This document shows positions 18,663 through 28,807 of a DNA stretch of 64,000 nucleotides, one piece after another. The notes under the pieces were generated by a model, which ran no database searches, had not been told where the DNA came from, and saw nothing but the letters and a program-made list of their open reading frames with translations. The position numbers and the translations under genes are program-made. The DNA is from Serratia fonticola (lineage in GTDB: Bacteria > Pseudomonadota > Gammaproteobacteria > Enterobacterales > Enterobacteriaceae). Location of the stretch: positions 4,278,001 to 4,342,000 of the forward strand of contig NZ_CP011254.1 in assembly GCF_001006005.1 (NCBI RefSeq). The letters run 5' to 3'. How positions within the stretch are numbered: position 1 is the first letter of the stretch; each line of letters begins with the position of its first letter.

Positions 18663-19172
18663 ATGGCGATGGATACGATTAAGAACATCCTGGTTGCAGA
18701 GATAGAACAGATTAACCGGCGGGAAGGGCGTGACGGCAAGCCGCGTTTCAACAGCGAGTTTGCACGTACCCACCGTTGGCTGTGCTTTGCCATGTTCGCT
18801 GGCTATTTTGCGGTGATTGCGGTGATGTACCCGGTGCCCTATATGGGGCTGTATTCGTTCCTGGGTTTTACTGCCTTTGTGTTGTTTATGTTTGCCATGC
18901 TGCTGATTGAAATCAAACCGGTTTACCGCTTCGAGGACATCGGCGTGCTGGATCTGCGAGTTTGTTACAATGGGGAATGGTACTTTACGCGCGCACTGTC
19001 GCCGCAGGCTATCCAGGCGCTGTTGAACGAACCTACGGTGAGCTCGGTGTTGAAAACGCGTATGCAGGAAATCATCGCCAACAAGGGCGAGATTGATTTC
19101 TATGACGTTTACGATCTGGCCTATGCCAAAAGGTTAGCCACCCCGTCAGCGCCGCAGGCCGCGCTGAGCTGA
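18663..19172 (+). CDS. ylaC: YlaC family inner-membrane protein
   Basis: 169 residues, slightly longer than E. coli YlaC (156), with the same plan: a polar N-terminal helix (IEQINRREGRDGKPRFNSEF), two membrane segments (about 37-55 and 62-82), then a cytoplasmic C-terminal domain with the family signature RVCYNGEWY and GEIDFYDVYDLAYA. Function unknown. In E. coli ylaC is elsewhere, near maa/hha, so this copy is in a different context. Confidence 0.85.
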   Translation: MAMDTIKNILVAEIEQINRREGRDGKPRFNSEFARTHRWLCFAMFAGYFAVIAVMYPVPYMGLYSFLGFTAFVLFMFAMLLIEIKPVYRFEDIGVLDLRVCYNGEWYFTRALSPQAIQALLNEPTVSSVLKTRMQEIIANKGEIDFYDVYDLAYAKRLATPSAPQAALS

Positions 19173-19241
19173 ATAGGTTGCACCGTTGTCGAGGTTGGCT
19201 ATAATAGTTGTTGGTCATGAGACTATTCTTAGGAAATAGCG

Positions 19242-19373
19242 ATGAGTGATGATATTTTTGATTTTGACATTGATGATGAATTAGCCAAAGCGGAAAAAAA
19301 TGCGGCGCAGAAGGCCAGGGAAGTTCCTGAGATTTTCGAGGATGAAGAAGACTGCGAAGGCTGCAAAATCTGA
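19242..19373 (+). CDS. small acidic protein with CxxC end, 43 aa
   Basis: An ATG preceded by TAGGAAATAGCG opens a 43-codon frame of strongly acidic sequence (MSDDIFDFDIDDELAKAEKN) ending in EDCEGCKI. The terminal C-x-x-C could bind metal or be redox active. It is followed 11 bases later by a perfect rho-independent terminator, which supports it as the last gene of a ylaC transcript. No family is recognised. Confidence 0.65.
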   Translation: MSDDIFDFDIDDELAKAEKNAAQKAREVPEIFEDEEDCEGCKI

Positions 19374-19383
19374 TTGAATTGCC

Positions 19384-19409
19384 AAAAAAACCGCCGCGGC
19401 GGTTTTTTT
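19384..19409. terminator. bidirectional intrinsic terminator
   Basis: CCGCCGCGGCGG palindrome flanked by seven A and seven T residues, so it works on both strands: for the CxxC peptide gene on plus, and for the two micropeptide genes on minus. Confidence 0.93.
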
Positions 19410-19432
19410 ATGCCCGCTCGCCAGACATTGCC

Positions 19433-19543
19433 TCAATCCAGCACAAAACCCCAGACCAACAGTCCGGCCACGGTGACGAGGCACAGGGCAGAAACGGTCA
19501 GCAGCACTTTTCCCAGTAAATCTTTCTCTTGTTGTTTTTGCAT
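19433..19543 (-). CDS. membrane micropeptide, 36 aa (second of a pair)
   Basis: A 36-codon ATG frame: a polar basic head (MQKQQEKDLLGK) and one long hydrophobic helix (VLLTVSALCLVTVAGLLVWG) ending FVLD. It looks like a single-pass inner-membrane small protein with the N terminus inside. It starts 9 bases after the stop of the upstream micropeptide, so translation is probably coupled. A terminator follows at 19384-19409. It is not matched to any named small protein. Confidence 0.55.
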   Translation of the reverse strand: MQKQQEKDLLGKVLLTVSALCLVTVAGLLVWGFVLD

Positions 19544-19552
19544 CAGGTTACA

Positions 19553-19660
19553 TCATCCAAATAGTATTCGATGGACCAAATCGGCGATACCCAAATCCAG
19601 TAAGGCAACGCTTAAAGCGATGACGGTCAAGGCTGAAAAGAACTTCGCTTTGCTGCTCAA
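19553..19660 (-). CDS. membrane micropeptide, 35 aa (first of a pair)
   Basis: A frame of 35 codons from a TTG at 19660 (GGATAAG about 5 bases upstream): short polar head SSKAKFF, hydrophobic helix SALTVIALSVALLDLGIADL and tail VHRILFG. No ATG or GTG is available before the preceding in-frame stop. A single-pass membrane protein by appearance. The weak start is the main doubt; the paired arrangement with the next frame is the main support. Confidence 0.45.
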   Translation of the reverse strand: MSSKAKFFSALTVIALSVALLDLGIADLVHRILFG

Positions 19661-19692
19661 GATCTTATCCGACGGTTGATGTACCGCAAACG

Positions 19693-19716
19693 GCCCACCT
19701 CAACGCTGAGGTGGGC
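19693..19716. terminator. hairpin between cvrA and the micropeptide genes
   Basis: GCCCACCTCA / TGAGGTGGGC, a 10-bp stem with a 4-base loop, located downstream of cvrA on the minus strand and upstream of the micropeptide frames. No T-run, so it may only attenuate read-through from cvrA. Confidence 0.5.
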
Positions 19717-19790
19717 ATTAATGACTGTCATTAAGAGTTTTCCGGGCCGGATTAGTTCCCGCAACGGCATGGTTAATGGCGATTAACGGG

Positions 19791-21512
19791 TTAATCGGTA
19801 ACGATCTTGACGCCTATCTTGCTGATTTGATTAGCATCCATCTCCGCGATAGTCCAGGTCAATCCATCCCATTCCACCTGATCCCCCACCACGGCTTCGC
19901 CCCCGATTAACCGGGTGACAAACTGGCCGAGCGTTTGCTGATCGTCCACGCCTTCTTGCAGATTCAGGCCGTAGACCTGAGAGATATCACTCAGGCGCGC
20001 ATCGGATTGCAGAATGAAATCGCCGAAGAACCGCTCATCCAGCGTAACCGTAGGCGCCTGGCTGAACAGTTTACCCAACGCAGGCAGATCGTGTTCATGG
20101 CCAATAACGCATAGGGTATCGCCCTCCAGCAAGCGGGTGCTGCCGCTCGGGTGTAACAGTTCTTTCCCACGGAACAGCGCGGCAATGTGCGTTCCCGGCG
20201 GCATCTTGAGTTCGCGCAGCGCCGCGCCAACGCACCAGTTCTCTGCGCTTAGCTGATAGACAAACTGCTCCCATTGGTTTTCCTGATGAACATCCAGCCC
20301 CACGCGGGAAATCGGGGCCAATGCCGGTGGCACCACCACCTTGGCCTTTTTGGCGGCAAAGGACAGCGAAGTGCCCTGCAACAGCAGTGAAACCAACACC
20401 ACAAAGAACGCGACGTTAAAGAACAGATTGGCATTGGGTAGCCCGGCCATCATCGGAAACACCGCCAGGATCACCGGTACCGCGCCGCGTAACCCCACCC
20501 AGGAGATAAACATGCGTTCGCGCAGGTTGAAGTTGCGAAACGGCAGCAGGCCGATAAACACCGAAATCGGGCGGGCAAACAGGATCATCCATAGCGAGAG
20601 CAGCAGGGCAGGGATGGCGATTGGTAACAGGTCGTGCGGGTTAAGCAACAGCCCAAGCACCAGGAACATACCGATCTGGCTCAGCCAGGCCAGGCCGTCG
20701 AAGGTTTGCACAATGCCGTGGTAGTTACGGATTGGACGGTTACCCAGCAGCAGGCCGCACAGATAGACCGCCAGAATGCCACTGCCATCCAGAGCGGTAG
20801 TCAGGGCAAAGATCAAGATGCCGCCGCTCACCGCCAGCAGCGGATACAGCCCTTCCGCCAACTTGATGTGATTGATCAGCGTTATCAGCAACCACCCGCC
20901 GCCCAGGCCGAGTACGATACCCATACCGAATTGCTGCAAGAGATGGACGATGAACATCCAGCTTAACGAGGTTTCGCCAGCGGAAATCATGGCAATCAAG
21001 GTGATGGTTAAAAACACCGCCATCGGGTCGTTACTGCCGGACTCAATTTCCAGCGTCGCGCTGACACGCTCGTTCAGCCCTTTGCCACCCAACAGTGAAA
21101 ACACCGCTGCCGCATCGGTCGATCCAATAATGGCACCGATCAGCAGCCCCTGGATCAAATCGAGGTTAAACAGCCAGGCGGCGGCCAGGCCCGTCAGACC
21201 TGCGGTGATCAGTACGCCGATGGTGGCCAGTGACAATGCGGGCCATAGCGCGACACGGAAGGAGCTGACGCGGGTACGCATCCCGCCATCGAGCAGGATC
21301 ACCGCCAGAGCCAGGTTGCTGACCAGATAGGCGACGGGATAGTTATCGAAGGCGATGCCTCCGGGGCCGTCAACACCGGCCAGCATGCCTATCGCCAGAA
21401 AGATCACCAGAATGGGAATACCCAGGCGCGAAGAGAAAGAACTGAGCAGAATACTTGCTCCCACCAACACGGCACCGATGATGAACAAGCTATTGATCGT
21501 GCTGGCATCCAA
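19791..21512 (-). CDS. cvrA: K+/H+ antiporter CvrA (NhaP2)
   Basis: 573 residues (E. coli 578): CPA1 Na+/H+ exchanger domain with the ion-site region [12 protein letters not shown], then a cytoplasmic TrkA-C-like domain (about 400-485, [20 protein letters not shown]) and a CorC/HlyC-like C-terminal domain. It exports K+ in exchange for H+ and helps cell-volume control at low osmolarity. The start is the TTG at 21512, with GGAGAAC nine bases upstream; the protein then begins (M)DASTINSLF like E. coli. The longer frame to 21566 is not conserved. Confidence 0.94.
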   Translation of the reverse strand: MDASTINSLFIIGAVLVGASILLSSFSSRLGIPILVIFLAIGMLAGVDGPGGIAFDNYPVAYLVSNLALAVILLDGGMRTRVSSFRVALWPALSLATIGVLITAGLTGLAAAWLFNLDLIQGLLIGAIIGSTDAAAVFSLLGGKGLNERVSATLEIESGSNDPMAVFLTITLIAMISAGETSLSWMFIVHLLQQFGMGIVLGLGGGWLLITLINHIKLAEGLYPLLAVSGGILIFALTTALDGSGILAVYLCGLLLGNRPIRNYHGIVQTFDGLAWLSQIGMFLVLGLLLNPHDLLPIAIPALLLSLWMILFARPISVFIGLLPFRNFNLRERMFISWVGLRGAVPVILAVFPMMAGLPNANLFFNVAFFVVLVSLLLQGTSLSFAAKKAKVVVPPALAPISRVGLDVHQENQWEQFVYQLSAENWCVGAALRELKMPPGTHIAALFRGKELLHPSGSTRLLEGDTLCVIGHEHDLPALGKLFSQAPTVTLDERFFGDFILQSDARLSDISQVYGLNLQEGVDDQQTLGQFVTRLIGGEAVVGDQVEWDGLTWTIAEMDANQISKIGVKIVTD

Positions 21513-21740
21513 AATAATGTTCTCCTGCGAGTTGAGCTGAAAGGTGGGGCGCCAAAGCAATGACACCGGGTCATAATAGCCTGTTTTTCCTGTGCAACGC
21601 CAAGGCTGATTGCCAAAAAAACGGTGTCATTATGGCTGGTTGCCGCAAAATTTGATGAAAGGAGAGGTGAAATGTGGGTATTGCGGCTTTTGTGCCTATT
21701 TATCAGCTCATTGAGGACGGTAGGAAACAGGTTATTGATG

Positions 21741-21778
21741 AAAAACCATTAACCCCCCAGCAGGAGGCTTAATGGTTT
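21741..21778 (-). terminator. intrinsic terminator of the 74-aa gene
   Basis: AAACCATTAA / TTAATGGTTT stem with inner CCCCC / GGAGG pairing; the A-run at its left reads as T on the minus strand. Confidence 0.8.
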
Positions 21779-21790
21779 GCAGGCGGGAGG

Positions 21791-22015
21791 TTAGTGATCG
21801 AGTGATTGCAGGGCACGCTTGATTAATTCGGCTGCCAGTTTCCTTTCGGCCTCAGAGATCCCGTCCAGGTTGAGGCTGGAAAGCTCGGTTACCAATACGC
21901 TGCGATCTTTGCCGCTGATGGAAGAATCCAGTGCGGACAGCAGTCTACCCAAGATTTTCAGTAGTGTGGCGTTTTCTGCTACGGCTTCGGTTGCCGCGGT
22001 CGGTTTATCGGTCAT
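21791..22015 (-). CDS. hypothetical protein, 74 aa
   Basis: The ATG at 22015 follows AGAGAGGAT. A short helical, mildly acidic protein: ATEAVAENATLLKILGRLLS, a Ser-rich middle, then SEAERKLAAELIKRALQSLDH. No signal peptide or membrane segment. It has its own terminator, so it is a genuine monocistronic unit. Length and helical makeup recall the YecF-type small proteins, but the sequences do not match; no family is recognised. Confidence 0.7.
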   Translation of the reverse strand: MTDKPTAATEAVAENATLLKILGRLLSALDSSISGKDRSVLVTELSSLNLDGISEAERKLAAELIKRALQSLDH

Positions 22016-22328
22016 TAAAAATCCTCTCTGTCGTGACGGAAGGGAAATGTTACCGGCGCACGCGATGGTGATGCGCCATCCCTTAGGGTTCGTGAGCCCA
22101 ATCGCTACCGTAAGGCAGGGATGTGGATTTTTTCTTATGCACTGTAGTTATAACAAGTCACTGCAATATGCTCCAGCACAACTTTGCATCAACGGGTCGC
22201 GATAGGTTGAGCAATATGTGCGCTGACCACCGATCAATTATAGCTAAGCGGTCACAGCATGCGGCGCACTTACGAGGGGGGAGTGTCATGTTAGCAGGGC
22301 GCTGCAGGCAACGCCCTTACACGGGAGG
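22016..22328. other. intergenic region with a degenerate palindromic repeat
   Basis: About 310 bases between the 74-aa gene's promoter side and the opgC stop. Short frames are unconvincing. The only structure seen is the palindromic repeat at 22296-22320. Confidence 0.5.
22296..22320. repeat. dispersed palindromic repeat, copy 4 (degenerate)
   Basis: AGGGCGCTGCAGGCAACGCCCTTAC, related to the 2489 family but with mismatches in the right arm. It lies just 3' of opgC and could serve as its terminator hairpin. Confidence 0.55.
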
Positions 22329-23456
22329 TTAGGCTTTACCAGAGAACAGGAAGCGTAACAGCGGGATGCGCTTGTGCAACTCATATAACAGGAAGGCGCA
22401 AGCAAAGACGAACACCAGGCCCAGTAGGAAACCCAGCAGATTATTATCGATCAGCGGAGTCACGAAGGCGCCGTATATCAGCGTCAGCGGATGGTGAACC
22501 AGATAGATAAACAGCGAAGCGTTGACCAGATAGGTAATGCGAGGCGAATGGAAATCGAGCAGCGCATGGCCAAATGCGAACACCACGTTGGCCATCAGGA
22601 CCCCGAGCACGGCTTTGATCATGATTTCCAGTTCAAACCCAAAACTGCTGTGCGCCAGCAGTTTCTGGTTGAGCATGTAGGCTACCAACAGCAGCAGTGA
22701 GCCCAGTACGGCTGGCCACGAGGGCTTGAGGAACACCGCTTTCAGCCATGAGTACTTAAACGCGTAGGCACCCACAATGAAGAACGGCAGGTAGAACAGG
22801 GTTTCCATCACCACGAAGTTGAACAGGCCGTTAGACAGTAAATGCGGGGCGGTGATTAAAATAATGCGATGAAACACGCCGTATATAAAGGCATACAATA
22901 AAAACCACAATGAGATATTGCTGAGATTGGTCATTTTATTTATTGGCCGCGGTGCCATCGGCGTTTTTATAGCCTTAATTTTTTTAAACAGATAAAAACA
23001 GGCGCAGGTCAATAAGCACAAGGTTAATAAAAACCACAGATGGGAGACCAACTCCCAGACCGCCACGTTTATTTTTTGATAAGGGGTAAAATCATCCCAG
23101 CCGGCTAATTTATCGGTGTAGTTCTTGAGTAAAAAAAACTGTGGCAGGGTAATCAATGGGATAGAGCTCAACAGCGGAATGGCAACCCGCTCCAGGCGTA
23201 CCTTCAACCAGCGGTGGCTATCATAGCGTTCGTACAGCATGTAGGAAAAGTAGCCGGAGATGATGAAGAACACCTGCATGCGAAAGGCGTGAATAAAGTC
23301 GTTCAGCACCGTTAGCGAAAACGACGGGGTCGTGCTGTTTACCGCCCACGAGTGGCTGGAGTAAATCAGAGAAAGATGAAAAGGAATGCCCAGCAGCATC
23401 AAATAGGCCCGGATCGAATCCAGGAAAAACTCGCGCTGGTTAGTGCTGTTAGTCAT
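22329..23456 (-). CDS. opgC: glucan succinyltransferase OpgC (MdoC)
   Basis: 375 residues, ten or more membrane segments: an acyltransferase-3 family membrane protein beginning REFFLDSIRAYLMLLGIPFH, with the catalytic-region histidine in GIPFHLSLIY, and ending in LRFLFSGKA. It adds succinyl groups to osmoregulated periplasmic glucans, giving them negative charge. It is divergent from opgGH, as in E. coli. No sign of damage. Confidence 0.95.
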   Translation of the reverse strand: MTNSTNQREFFLDSIRAYLMLLGIPFHLSLIYSSHSWAVNSTTPSFSLTVLNDFIHAFRMQVFFIISGYFSYMLYERYDSHRWLKVRLERVAIPLLSSIPLITLPQFFLLKNYTDKLAGWDDFTPYQKINVAVWELVSHLWFLLTLCLLTCACFYLFKKIKAIKTPMAPRPINKMTNLSNISLWFLLYAFIYGVFHRIILITAPHLLSNGLFNFVVMETLFYLPFFIVGAYAFKYSWLKAVFLKPSWPAVLGSLLLLVAYMLNQKLLAHSSFGFELEIMIKAVLGVLMANVVFAFGHALLDFHSPRITYLVNASLFIYLVHHPLTLIYGAFVTPLIDNNLLGFLLGLVFVFACAFLLYELHKRIPLLRFLFSGKA

Positions 23457-23708
23457 AGGTTACCGCTGGTGGTTGCATCAGGGGAGTGTAAACCCGCTTA
23501 ATAAGTCGGCAATGGGGTAATCGCAAACTCAAACCCTACTATAGCGACCGACATTTTTCCATAGCGTCTTGGAGCACGGCTTGCTACGCTGCACAACTGC
23601 TTAAACTCTAAGCCGTAAACATCAGCACACGTTTATCATGTTGTCGGCGAGCAGAATAATCCATTAATATGGATTTTGAATATTTTGAGCACACGAATAG
23701 GGGGGGAT

Positions 23709-25277
23709 GTGCTAGTAAATCTATTATCAAAAAAACCACGCGCCACGAGCGTACGTTGGTTAGGTGCTACCGTTTTATGCACGTTGTTGAGTTCGCAGGC
23801 ATGGGCTTTTTCTATCGACGATGTGGCCAAACAGGCACAGGATCTGGCAGGAAAAGGCTTTGAAGCCCCGAAGAGCAACCTTCCTTCTCAGTTTCGCGAT
23901 ATGAAGTTCGCGGACTATCAGCAGATCCAGTTCAATCACGATAAAGCCGTGTGGAGCAAGCTGAAAACCCCTTTCAAGCTTGAGTTCTACCATCAAGGGA
24001 TGTACTTCGACACGCCGGTGACCATCAACGAGGTTACGGCCACCACCGTCAAAGAGATCAAATACAGCCCGGACTATTTCAACTTTGGTCCCGTCAAGCA
24101 CGATCCCGACTCGGTAAAGAAACTCGGTTTCGCCGGGTTTAAAGTGCTCTATCCGGTCAACAGTGCGGATAAGAACGACGAAATCATGAGCATGCTGGGC
24201 GCCAGCTACTTCCGCGTGGTGGGTAAAGGGCAGGTTTATGGGCTTTCTGCCCGTGGGCTGGCTATTGATACTGCCTTGCCATCTGGCGAAGAGTTCCCGC
24301 GTTTCCGCGAGTTCTGGATCGAACGTCCTAAGCAGGGCGACAAACATCTGGTGATTTATGCCTTGCTGGATTCTCCGCGTGCCACCGGCGCTTATCGTTT
24401 TGTGGTTTACCCCGGCCGCGATACCACGGTAGATGTCCAGTCCAAAGTGTTCCTGCGCGACAAAGTGGGCAAGTTGGGTATGGCACCGTTGACCAGCATG
24501 TTCCTGTTTGGGCCGAGCAATCCTTCGCCAACGCTGAATTACCGCCCGGCGCTGCATGACTCCAACGGTCTGTCTATCCATGCTGGTAACGGCGAGTGGA
24601 TCTGGCGTCCGCTGAACAATCCTAAGCACCTGTCGGTCAGCACTTACAGCATCGAAAACCCGAAAGGTTTTGGTCTGCTGCAGCGTGGCCGTGATTTCCG
24701 TGACTACCAGGACCTGGACGATCGTTACGATCTGCGTCCAAGCGCCTGGGTTGAGCCGCGCGGCGATTGGGGCAAGGGCAAGGTTGAGCTGGTAGAGATC
24801 CCAACTGCGGATGAAACCAACGATAACATCGTGGCGTTCTGGACGCCGGACGTGTTGCCTGATGCAAAAACGCCGTTGGCATTGAACTACCGCCTGTACT
24901 TCACCCGCGACGAAGAGAAGCTGCATTCACAGGATATCGGCTACGTGGGTAAAACCATGCGTTCAACCGGTGATGTGAAGCAGTCAAACCTGATCCGCGA
25001 GCCGGACGGCAGCGTGGCGTTCCTGGTTGACTTCGTCGGCCCGGCACTGAAAACGCTGGATGCCAATACGCCGGTAGCTTCTCAGATCAGCATTGGTGAC
25101 AACGGCGAAATGGTGGAAAACAGCGTTCGCTATAATCCGGTCACCAAAGGCTGGCGTTTGACGGTGCGTTTGAAAGTGAAAGACGAGAAACAGCCGGTAG
25201 AAATGCGTGCTGCGTTGGTCAACGGTGACAAGACCCTGACGGAAACCTGGAGCTATCAGCTACCTGCCAATGAATAA
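23709..25277 (+). CDS. opgG: periplasmic glucan biosynthesis protein OpgG (MdoG)
   Basis: The mature part matches E. coli OpgG throughout, from [17 protein letters not shown] to the identical ending [10 protein letters not shown]. The signal peptide ends SSQAWA. The start is unsettled: the GTG at 23709 (AGGGGGG four bases upstream) gives 522 residues and a 33-residue signal; the frame is also open to a TTG at 23676. OpgG acts in the periplasm on the beta-1,2 glucan backbone to allow beta-1,6 branching. It overlaps opgH by 8 bases, so the two are coupled. Confidence 0.94.
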   Translation: MLVNLLSKKPRATSVRWLGATVLCTLLSSQAWAFSIDDVAKQAQDLAGKGFEAPKSNLPSQFRDMKFADYQQIQFNHDKAVWSKLKTPFKLEFYHQGMYFDTPVTINEVTATTVKEIKYSPDYFNFGPVKHDPDSVKKLGFAGFKVLYPVNSADKNDEIMSMLGASYFRVVGKGQVYGLSARGLAIDTALPSGEEFPRFREFWIERPKQGDKHLVIYALLDSPRATGAYRFVVYPGRDTTVDVQSKVFLRDKVGKLGMAPLTSMFLFGPSNPSPTLNYRPALHDSNGLSIHAGNGEWIWRPLNNPKHLSVSTYSIENPKGFGLLQRGRDFRDYQDLDDRYDLRPSAWVEPRGDWGKGKVELVEIPTADETNDNIVAFWTPDVLPDAKTPLALNYRLYFTRDEEKLHSQDIGYVGKTMRSTGDVKQSNLIREPDGSVAFLVDFVGPALKTLDANTPVASQISIGDNGEMVENSVRYNPVTKGWRLTVRLKVKDEKQPVEMRAALVNGDKTLTETWSYQLPANE

Positions 25278-27837
25278 GTCTACTGAAACTGCCCAGGAAT
25301 ATCTTGCGGCAATGCCCCTGACCGATGAGCGGTCAGGGGTGCTCAAACAACAAATGATGGCGGGTGATACCGATACCCCGGCACTGGAGGCTTTGCATCG
25401 TCAGATGGGAGCCTCTGATGTCAATGTAGCATCGCTGCCTGCCGATGACATTGCCCTGGCCTCGGTCAAGGCACGCATCAGCCAGGCTTGGCCGGATGCC
25501 GTCGATGACGACGATTTTGATTGTGACCCGGAAGGGCGCACCATCCTGAAAGCCACGCCGCCGATAAAACGTACCACCATGTTCCCTGAAGCCTGGCGCA
25601 CCAACCCGGTGGGGCGTTTCTGGGATACTCTGCTGGGTCGTAAGACGCACAATCGTCATGCCAGCAAAGAAGAAGCCGAGGCGGAAAACCGCTGGCGTAT
25701 TGTCGGTTCAATGCGCCGTTACGTGCTGTTGATCCTGATGTTGGTGCAAACCGGCATCGCCACTTGGTACATGAAAACCATCCTGCCTTATCAGGGCTGG
25801 GCGCTGATCGATCCTATCGCCATGTTCGATCAGGATCTGATGCAGTCGATGTTGCAAATATTACCGTATCTTTTGCAGACCGGTATTCTGATCCTGTTTG
25901 CCATTCTGTTCTGCTGGGTCTCTGCCGGCTTCTGGACGGCGCTGATGGGGTTCCTGCAACTGCTGATTGGCAAAGATAAATACAGCATCTCTTCGACTAT
26001 CAAAGGTGATGAGCCGATCGATCCAGCGCACCGTACCGCGTTGATCATGCCGATCTGTAACGAAGACGTTGAACGGGTATTTGCCGGGTTGCGGGCAACC
26101 TACGAATCGGTGAAGGCGACCGGTCAGCTTGAGCATTTCGATATCTATGTGCTGAGCGACAGTTACGATCCCGATATCTGCGTCGCCGAACAGAAAGCCT
26201 GGATGGAGCTGTGCCGCGATGTTGAGGGCCACGGACGTATCTTCTACCGCCGTCGCCGCCGCCGTGTTAAACGCAAGAGCGGCAACATCGACGACTTCTG
26301 CCGTCGTTGGGGCGGTGAGTACAGCTACATGGTGATCCTGGACGCGGACAGCGTGATGAGCGGCGAGTGCCTCACCGGCCTGGTACGCTTGATGGAAGCC
26401 AACCCGAACGCCGGTATCATCCAGTCTGCGCCAAAAGCCTCAGGCATGGATACGCTGTATGCTCGTGTGCAGCAGTTCGCCACGCGTCTCTATGGCCCGT
26501 TGTTCACCGCTGGTCTGCACTTCTGGCAGTTGGGCGAATCCCATTACTGGGGCCATAACGCCATCATCCGGGTGAAACCCTTCATCGAGCACTGCGCGTT
26601 GGCACCGTTGCCGGGTGAGGGCTCGTTTGCTGGCTCCATTCTCTCCCATGACTTTGTAGAAGCCGCATTGATGCGTCGTGCTGGCTGGGGCGTTTGGATA
26701 GCCTACGATCTGCCGGGCAGTTATGAAGAGTTACCGCCTAACCTGCTGGACGAGCTGAAACGCGACCGCCGCTGGTGTCATGGTAACCTGATGAACTTCC
26801 GCCTGTTCCTGGTAAAAGGCATGCATCCGGTACACCGCGCGGTGTTCCTGACTGGGGTAATGTCCTACCTGTCGGCACCGTTGTGGTTTATGTTCCTGGC
26901 GCTGTCCACCGCGTTGCAGATAGTGCATACGCTGGTGGAACCGCAATACTTCCTGCAACCCCGGCAGTTGTTCCCGGTGTGGCCACAGTGGAAGCCAGAA
27001 CTGGCGATTGCGCTGTTCTCCACCACCATGGTGCTGCTGTTCCTGCCGAAGTTGCTGAGCATCGTGTTGGTCTGGGCAAAAGGTTCGAAGCAATACGGCG
27101 GGCCGATCCGGCTGCTGATTTCCATGCTGATGGAAGTGATGTTCTCAGTGCTGTTGGCGCCGGTGCGCATGCTGTTCCACACCGTGTTTGTGGTCAGCGC
27201 CTTCCTGGGCTGGGAAGTGGTGTGGAACTCGCCGCAGCGTGATGATGATGACACCCCTTGGGGAGAGGCCTTCAAGCGTCACGGTTCGCAAATGCTGCTG
27301 GGGCTGGTTTGGGGCGGCGGTATGGCATTGCTGGATCTGAACTTCCTGTGGTGGCTGTCACCGATCGTCTTCTCGCTGATCCTGTCACCGTTTGTTTCGG
27401 CGCTGTCGAGCCGCGCAACGCTCGGTCTCAAGAGCAAGCGAGCCAAGCTGTTCCTGATCCCGGAAGAATACGATCCGCCGCGTGAACTGGTTGCCACAGA
27501 CACCTATCTGCAGCTTAATCGCCAGCGTGCCTTGCGCAATGGCTTTATGCATGCGGCGGTAGACCCGTCCTTCAACGCCTTGGCTGCCGCTCTGGCAACG
27601 GCTCGTCACCATCTGCGTACTATTATCGATCGGACGCGGGAAGAGCGGGTGAACGAGGCGCTGGAAGTGGGACCAGAGAAGTTGGCGAAAGCCAAACGCC
27701 TTGAGCTGTTAAGCGATCCGGTAGCGTTATCACGCCTGCATCAGCGCATTTGGCTGCTGCCGCAGGGCGAGGCCTGGCGCGAACATTATCGGCAGTTACC
27801 GCATAATGAGCTGGCTCACCCCGTCGGCCAACGCTAA
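25270..27837 (+). CDS. opgH: glucan beta-1,2-glucosyltransferase OpgH (MdoH)
   Basis: 855 residues. A large cytoplasmic N-terminal region, two membrane segments (about 150-230), then a GT2 glycosyltransferase domain with [10 protein letters not shown], the LDADS metal site at about 357-360, HDFVEAAL near 460 and RDRRWCHG near 500, followed by more membrane segments. It polymerises UDP-glucose into the linear glucan backbone and moves it across the inner membrane; in E. coli the N-terminal region also inhibits FtsZ when UDP-glucose is high. Translationally coupled to opgG. Confidence 0.97.
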   Translation: MNKSTETAQEYLAAMPLTDERSGVLKQQMMAGDTDTPALEALHRQMGASDVNVASLPADDIALASVKARISQAWPDAVDDDDFDCDPEGRTILKATPPIKRTTMFPEAWRTNPVGRFWDTLLGRKTHNRHASKEEAEAENRWRIVGSMRRYVLLILMLVQTGIATWYMKTILPYQGWALIDPIAMFDQDLMQSMLQILPYLLQTGILILFAILFCWVSAGFWTALMGFLQLLIGKDKYSISSTIKGDEPIDPAHRTALIMPICNEDVERVFAGLRATYESVKATGQLEHFDIYVLSDSYDPDICVAEQKAWMELCRDVEGHGRIFYRRRRRRVKRKSGNIDDFCRRWGGEYSYMVILDADSVMSGECLTGLVRLMEANPNAGIIQSAPKASGMDTLYARVQQFATRLYGPLFTAGLHFWQLGESHYWGHNAIIRVKPFIEHCALAPLPGEGSFAGSILSHDFVEAALMRRAGWGVWIAYDLPGSYEELPPNLLDELKRDRRWCHGNLMNFRLFLVKGMHPVHRAVFLTGVMSYLSAPLWFMFLALSTALQIVHTLVEPQYFLQPRQLFPVWPQWKPELAIALFSTTMVLLFLPKLLSIVLVWAKGSKQYGGPIRLLISMLMEVMFSVLLAPVRMLFHTVFVVSAFLGWEVVWNSPQRDDDDTPWGEAFKRHGSQMLLGLVWGGGMALLDLNFLWWLSPIVFSLILSPFVSALSSRATLGLKSKRAKLFLIPEEYDPPRELVATDTYLQLNRQRALRNGFMHAAVDPSFNALAAALATARHHLRTIIDRTREERVNEALEVGPEKLAKAKRLELLSDPVALSRLHQRIWLLPQGEAWREHYRQLPHNELAHPVGQR

Positions 27838-27852
27838 CGGTTAGTATTAATT

Positions 27853-27885
27853 AAAGGGGAATGCGCACTGCGTGTTCCCCTTTTT
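27853..27885 (+). terminator. intrinsic terminator of opgGH
   Basis: AAAGGGGAA / TTCCCCTTT stem with a 13-base loop and T-run, 16 bases after the opgH stop. Confidence 0.9.
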
Positions 27886-27909
27886 CGTTTCAATCTCAAT
27901 AAAGCTTGG

Positions 27910-28158
27910 ATGTTGAAAATGGCTTCACTAGTCCGTCTGGCACTGTTGGCCGCTATGGTGACGGCATTATCTGGCTGCGGTAGCATTATCAGCCGTACGG
28001 TGCCTGGTGCAGGCCACGGGCACCAATATTATCCAGGGGTGCAGTGGGATTTGCGTGATACTCCCTGGCGCAGTGTTATGGTGATTGATGTACCGCTCTC
28101 GCTGGTGGTGGATACCTTTATGCTGCCGTTTGATGCGCAGCACGGGCCTTACGAATAG
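27910..28158 (+). CDS. yceK: YceK family lipoprotein
   Basis: 82 residues. Signal peptide with lipobox TALSGC (Cys 23), then the conserved body SIISRTVPGAGHGHQYYPGV and ending DAQHGPYE, as in E. coli YceK. A small lipoprotein of unknown function, adjacent to opgH in both species. The ATG at 27910 is used, with the in-frame ATG at 27919 as an alternative since neither has a strong ribosome binding site. It ends three bases before the convergent acetyltransferase gene. Confidence 0.93.
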   Translation: MLKMASLVRLALLAAMVTALSGCGSIISRTVPGAGHGHQYYPGVQWDLRDTPWRSVMVIDVPLSLVVDTFMLPFDAQHGPYE

Positions 28159-28161
28159 GTT

Positions 28162-28710
28162 TTAGCCTCTGGTTGCGAAGACCACCAACTGATAGCTTTG
28201 GTTATTGCAGTGGAAAGTGGTCAACGCCGTCATTCCCAGGCCAGCGACATGGGCGGCGAGCGAATGCGGGTTATCCTCACTAACAAACAACGCTCCAACG
28301 TCAAAATCCTGCTGAGTTCGCGCTTTCACCGCGGCAAACAACTGGCGTAATACACCTTTTCCCCGCCAATCGGCACTCAGGCATACCGGGCCGTACAGAA
28401 ATACCCGTTGTTGATCCAATGCCTGGTTTTGAAACCGCTGTGTGGCCAACGTGTGCAGCATGGCATCCACTACCGGCGGTCGGGGTTGGGCGTCGGTTGG
28501 CATCAGGCAGACAAACCCAGCCAACTGTTCTTCTTCGGTAGCGATCAAAATACCCAGGCCACTGTTGATGCTCGCCAGCTGTTTTTCGTTCATCTGCGAG
28601 ACGATAAATCCCTGTTGCCGCTGCTGGGGGCTAAGTTGCTCTGGAGTGTTTTGCGCCTGTAGAGCCAGAATTGCGGGATAATCACCGGGAACCGCTTGCC
28701 TGATGAGCAT
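28162..28710 (-). CDS. GNAT family N-acetyltransferase
   Basis: 182 residues with the GNAT fold: N-terminal strand and helix (LIRQAVPGDYPAILALQAQN), and the acetyl-CoA pyrophosphate loop DWRGKGVLRQLFAAVKA, matching the R-x-x-G-x-G/A pattern. Substrate unknown. It is convergent with yceK, the stops only three bases apart, and it is not part of the E. coli yceK-msyB interval, so it is an insertion in the conserved order. Confidence 0.85.
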   Translation of the reverse strand: MLIRQAVPGDYPAILALQAQNTPEQLSPQQRQQGFIVSQMNEKQLASINSGLGILIATEEEQLAGFVCLMPTDAQPRPPVVDAMLHTLATQRFQNQALDQQRVFLYGPVCLSADWRGKGVLRQLFAAVKARTQQDFDVGALFVSEDNPHSLAAHVAGLGMTALTTFHCNNQSYQLVVFATRG

Positions 28711-28776
28711 GATGCCTACCTGTGTTAAGGAGAGAATGTAGCAGCATGCAATGCGTAACCAGGGTCGTCAAGGCTA

Positions 28777-28800
28777 GGGTGGGCAACCAGGCGCCCACCC
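28777..28800 (-). terminator. hairpin after msyB
   Basis: GGGTGGGC / GCCCACCC, 8-bp GC-rich stem with an 8-base loop, 7 bases 3' of the msyB stop on the minus strand. No clear T-run. Confidence 0.6.
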
Positions 28801-28807
28801 AACGGGC

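Noticed and set aside
23775..24926. 383-codon minus-strand frame antisense to opgG
   Set aside because: Composition is that of an antisense shadow; opgG on the plus strand matches a known protein over its full length.
28162..28710. Yceo/YceK-operon membership of the GNAT gene
   Set aside because: It is on the opposite strand and convergent, so not part of the opgGH-yceK transcript.
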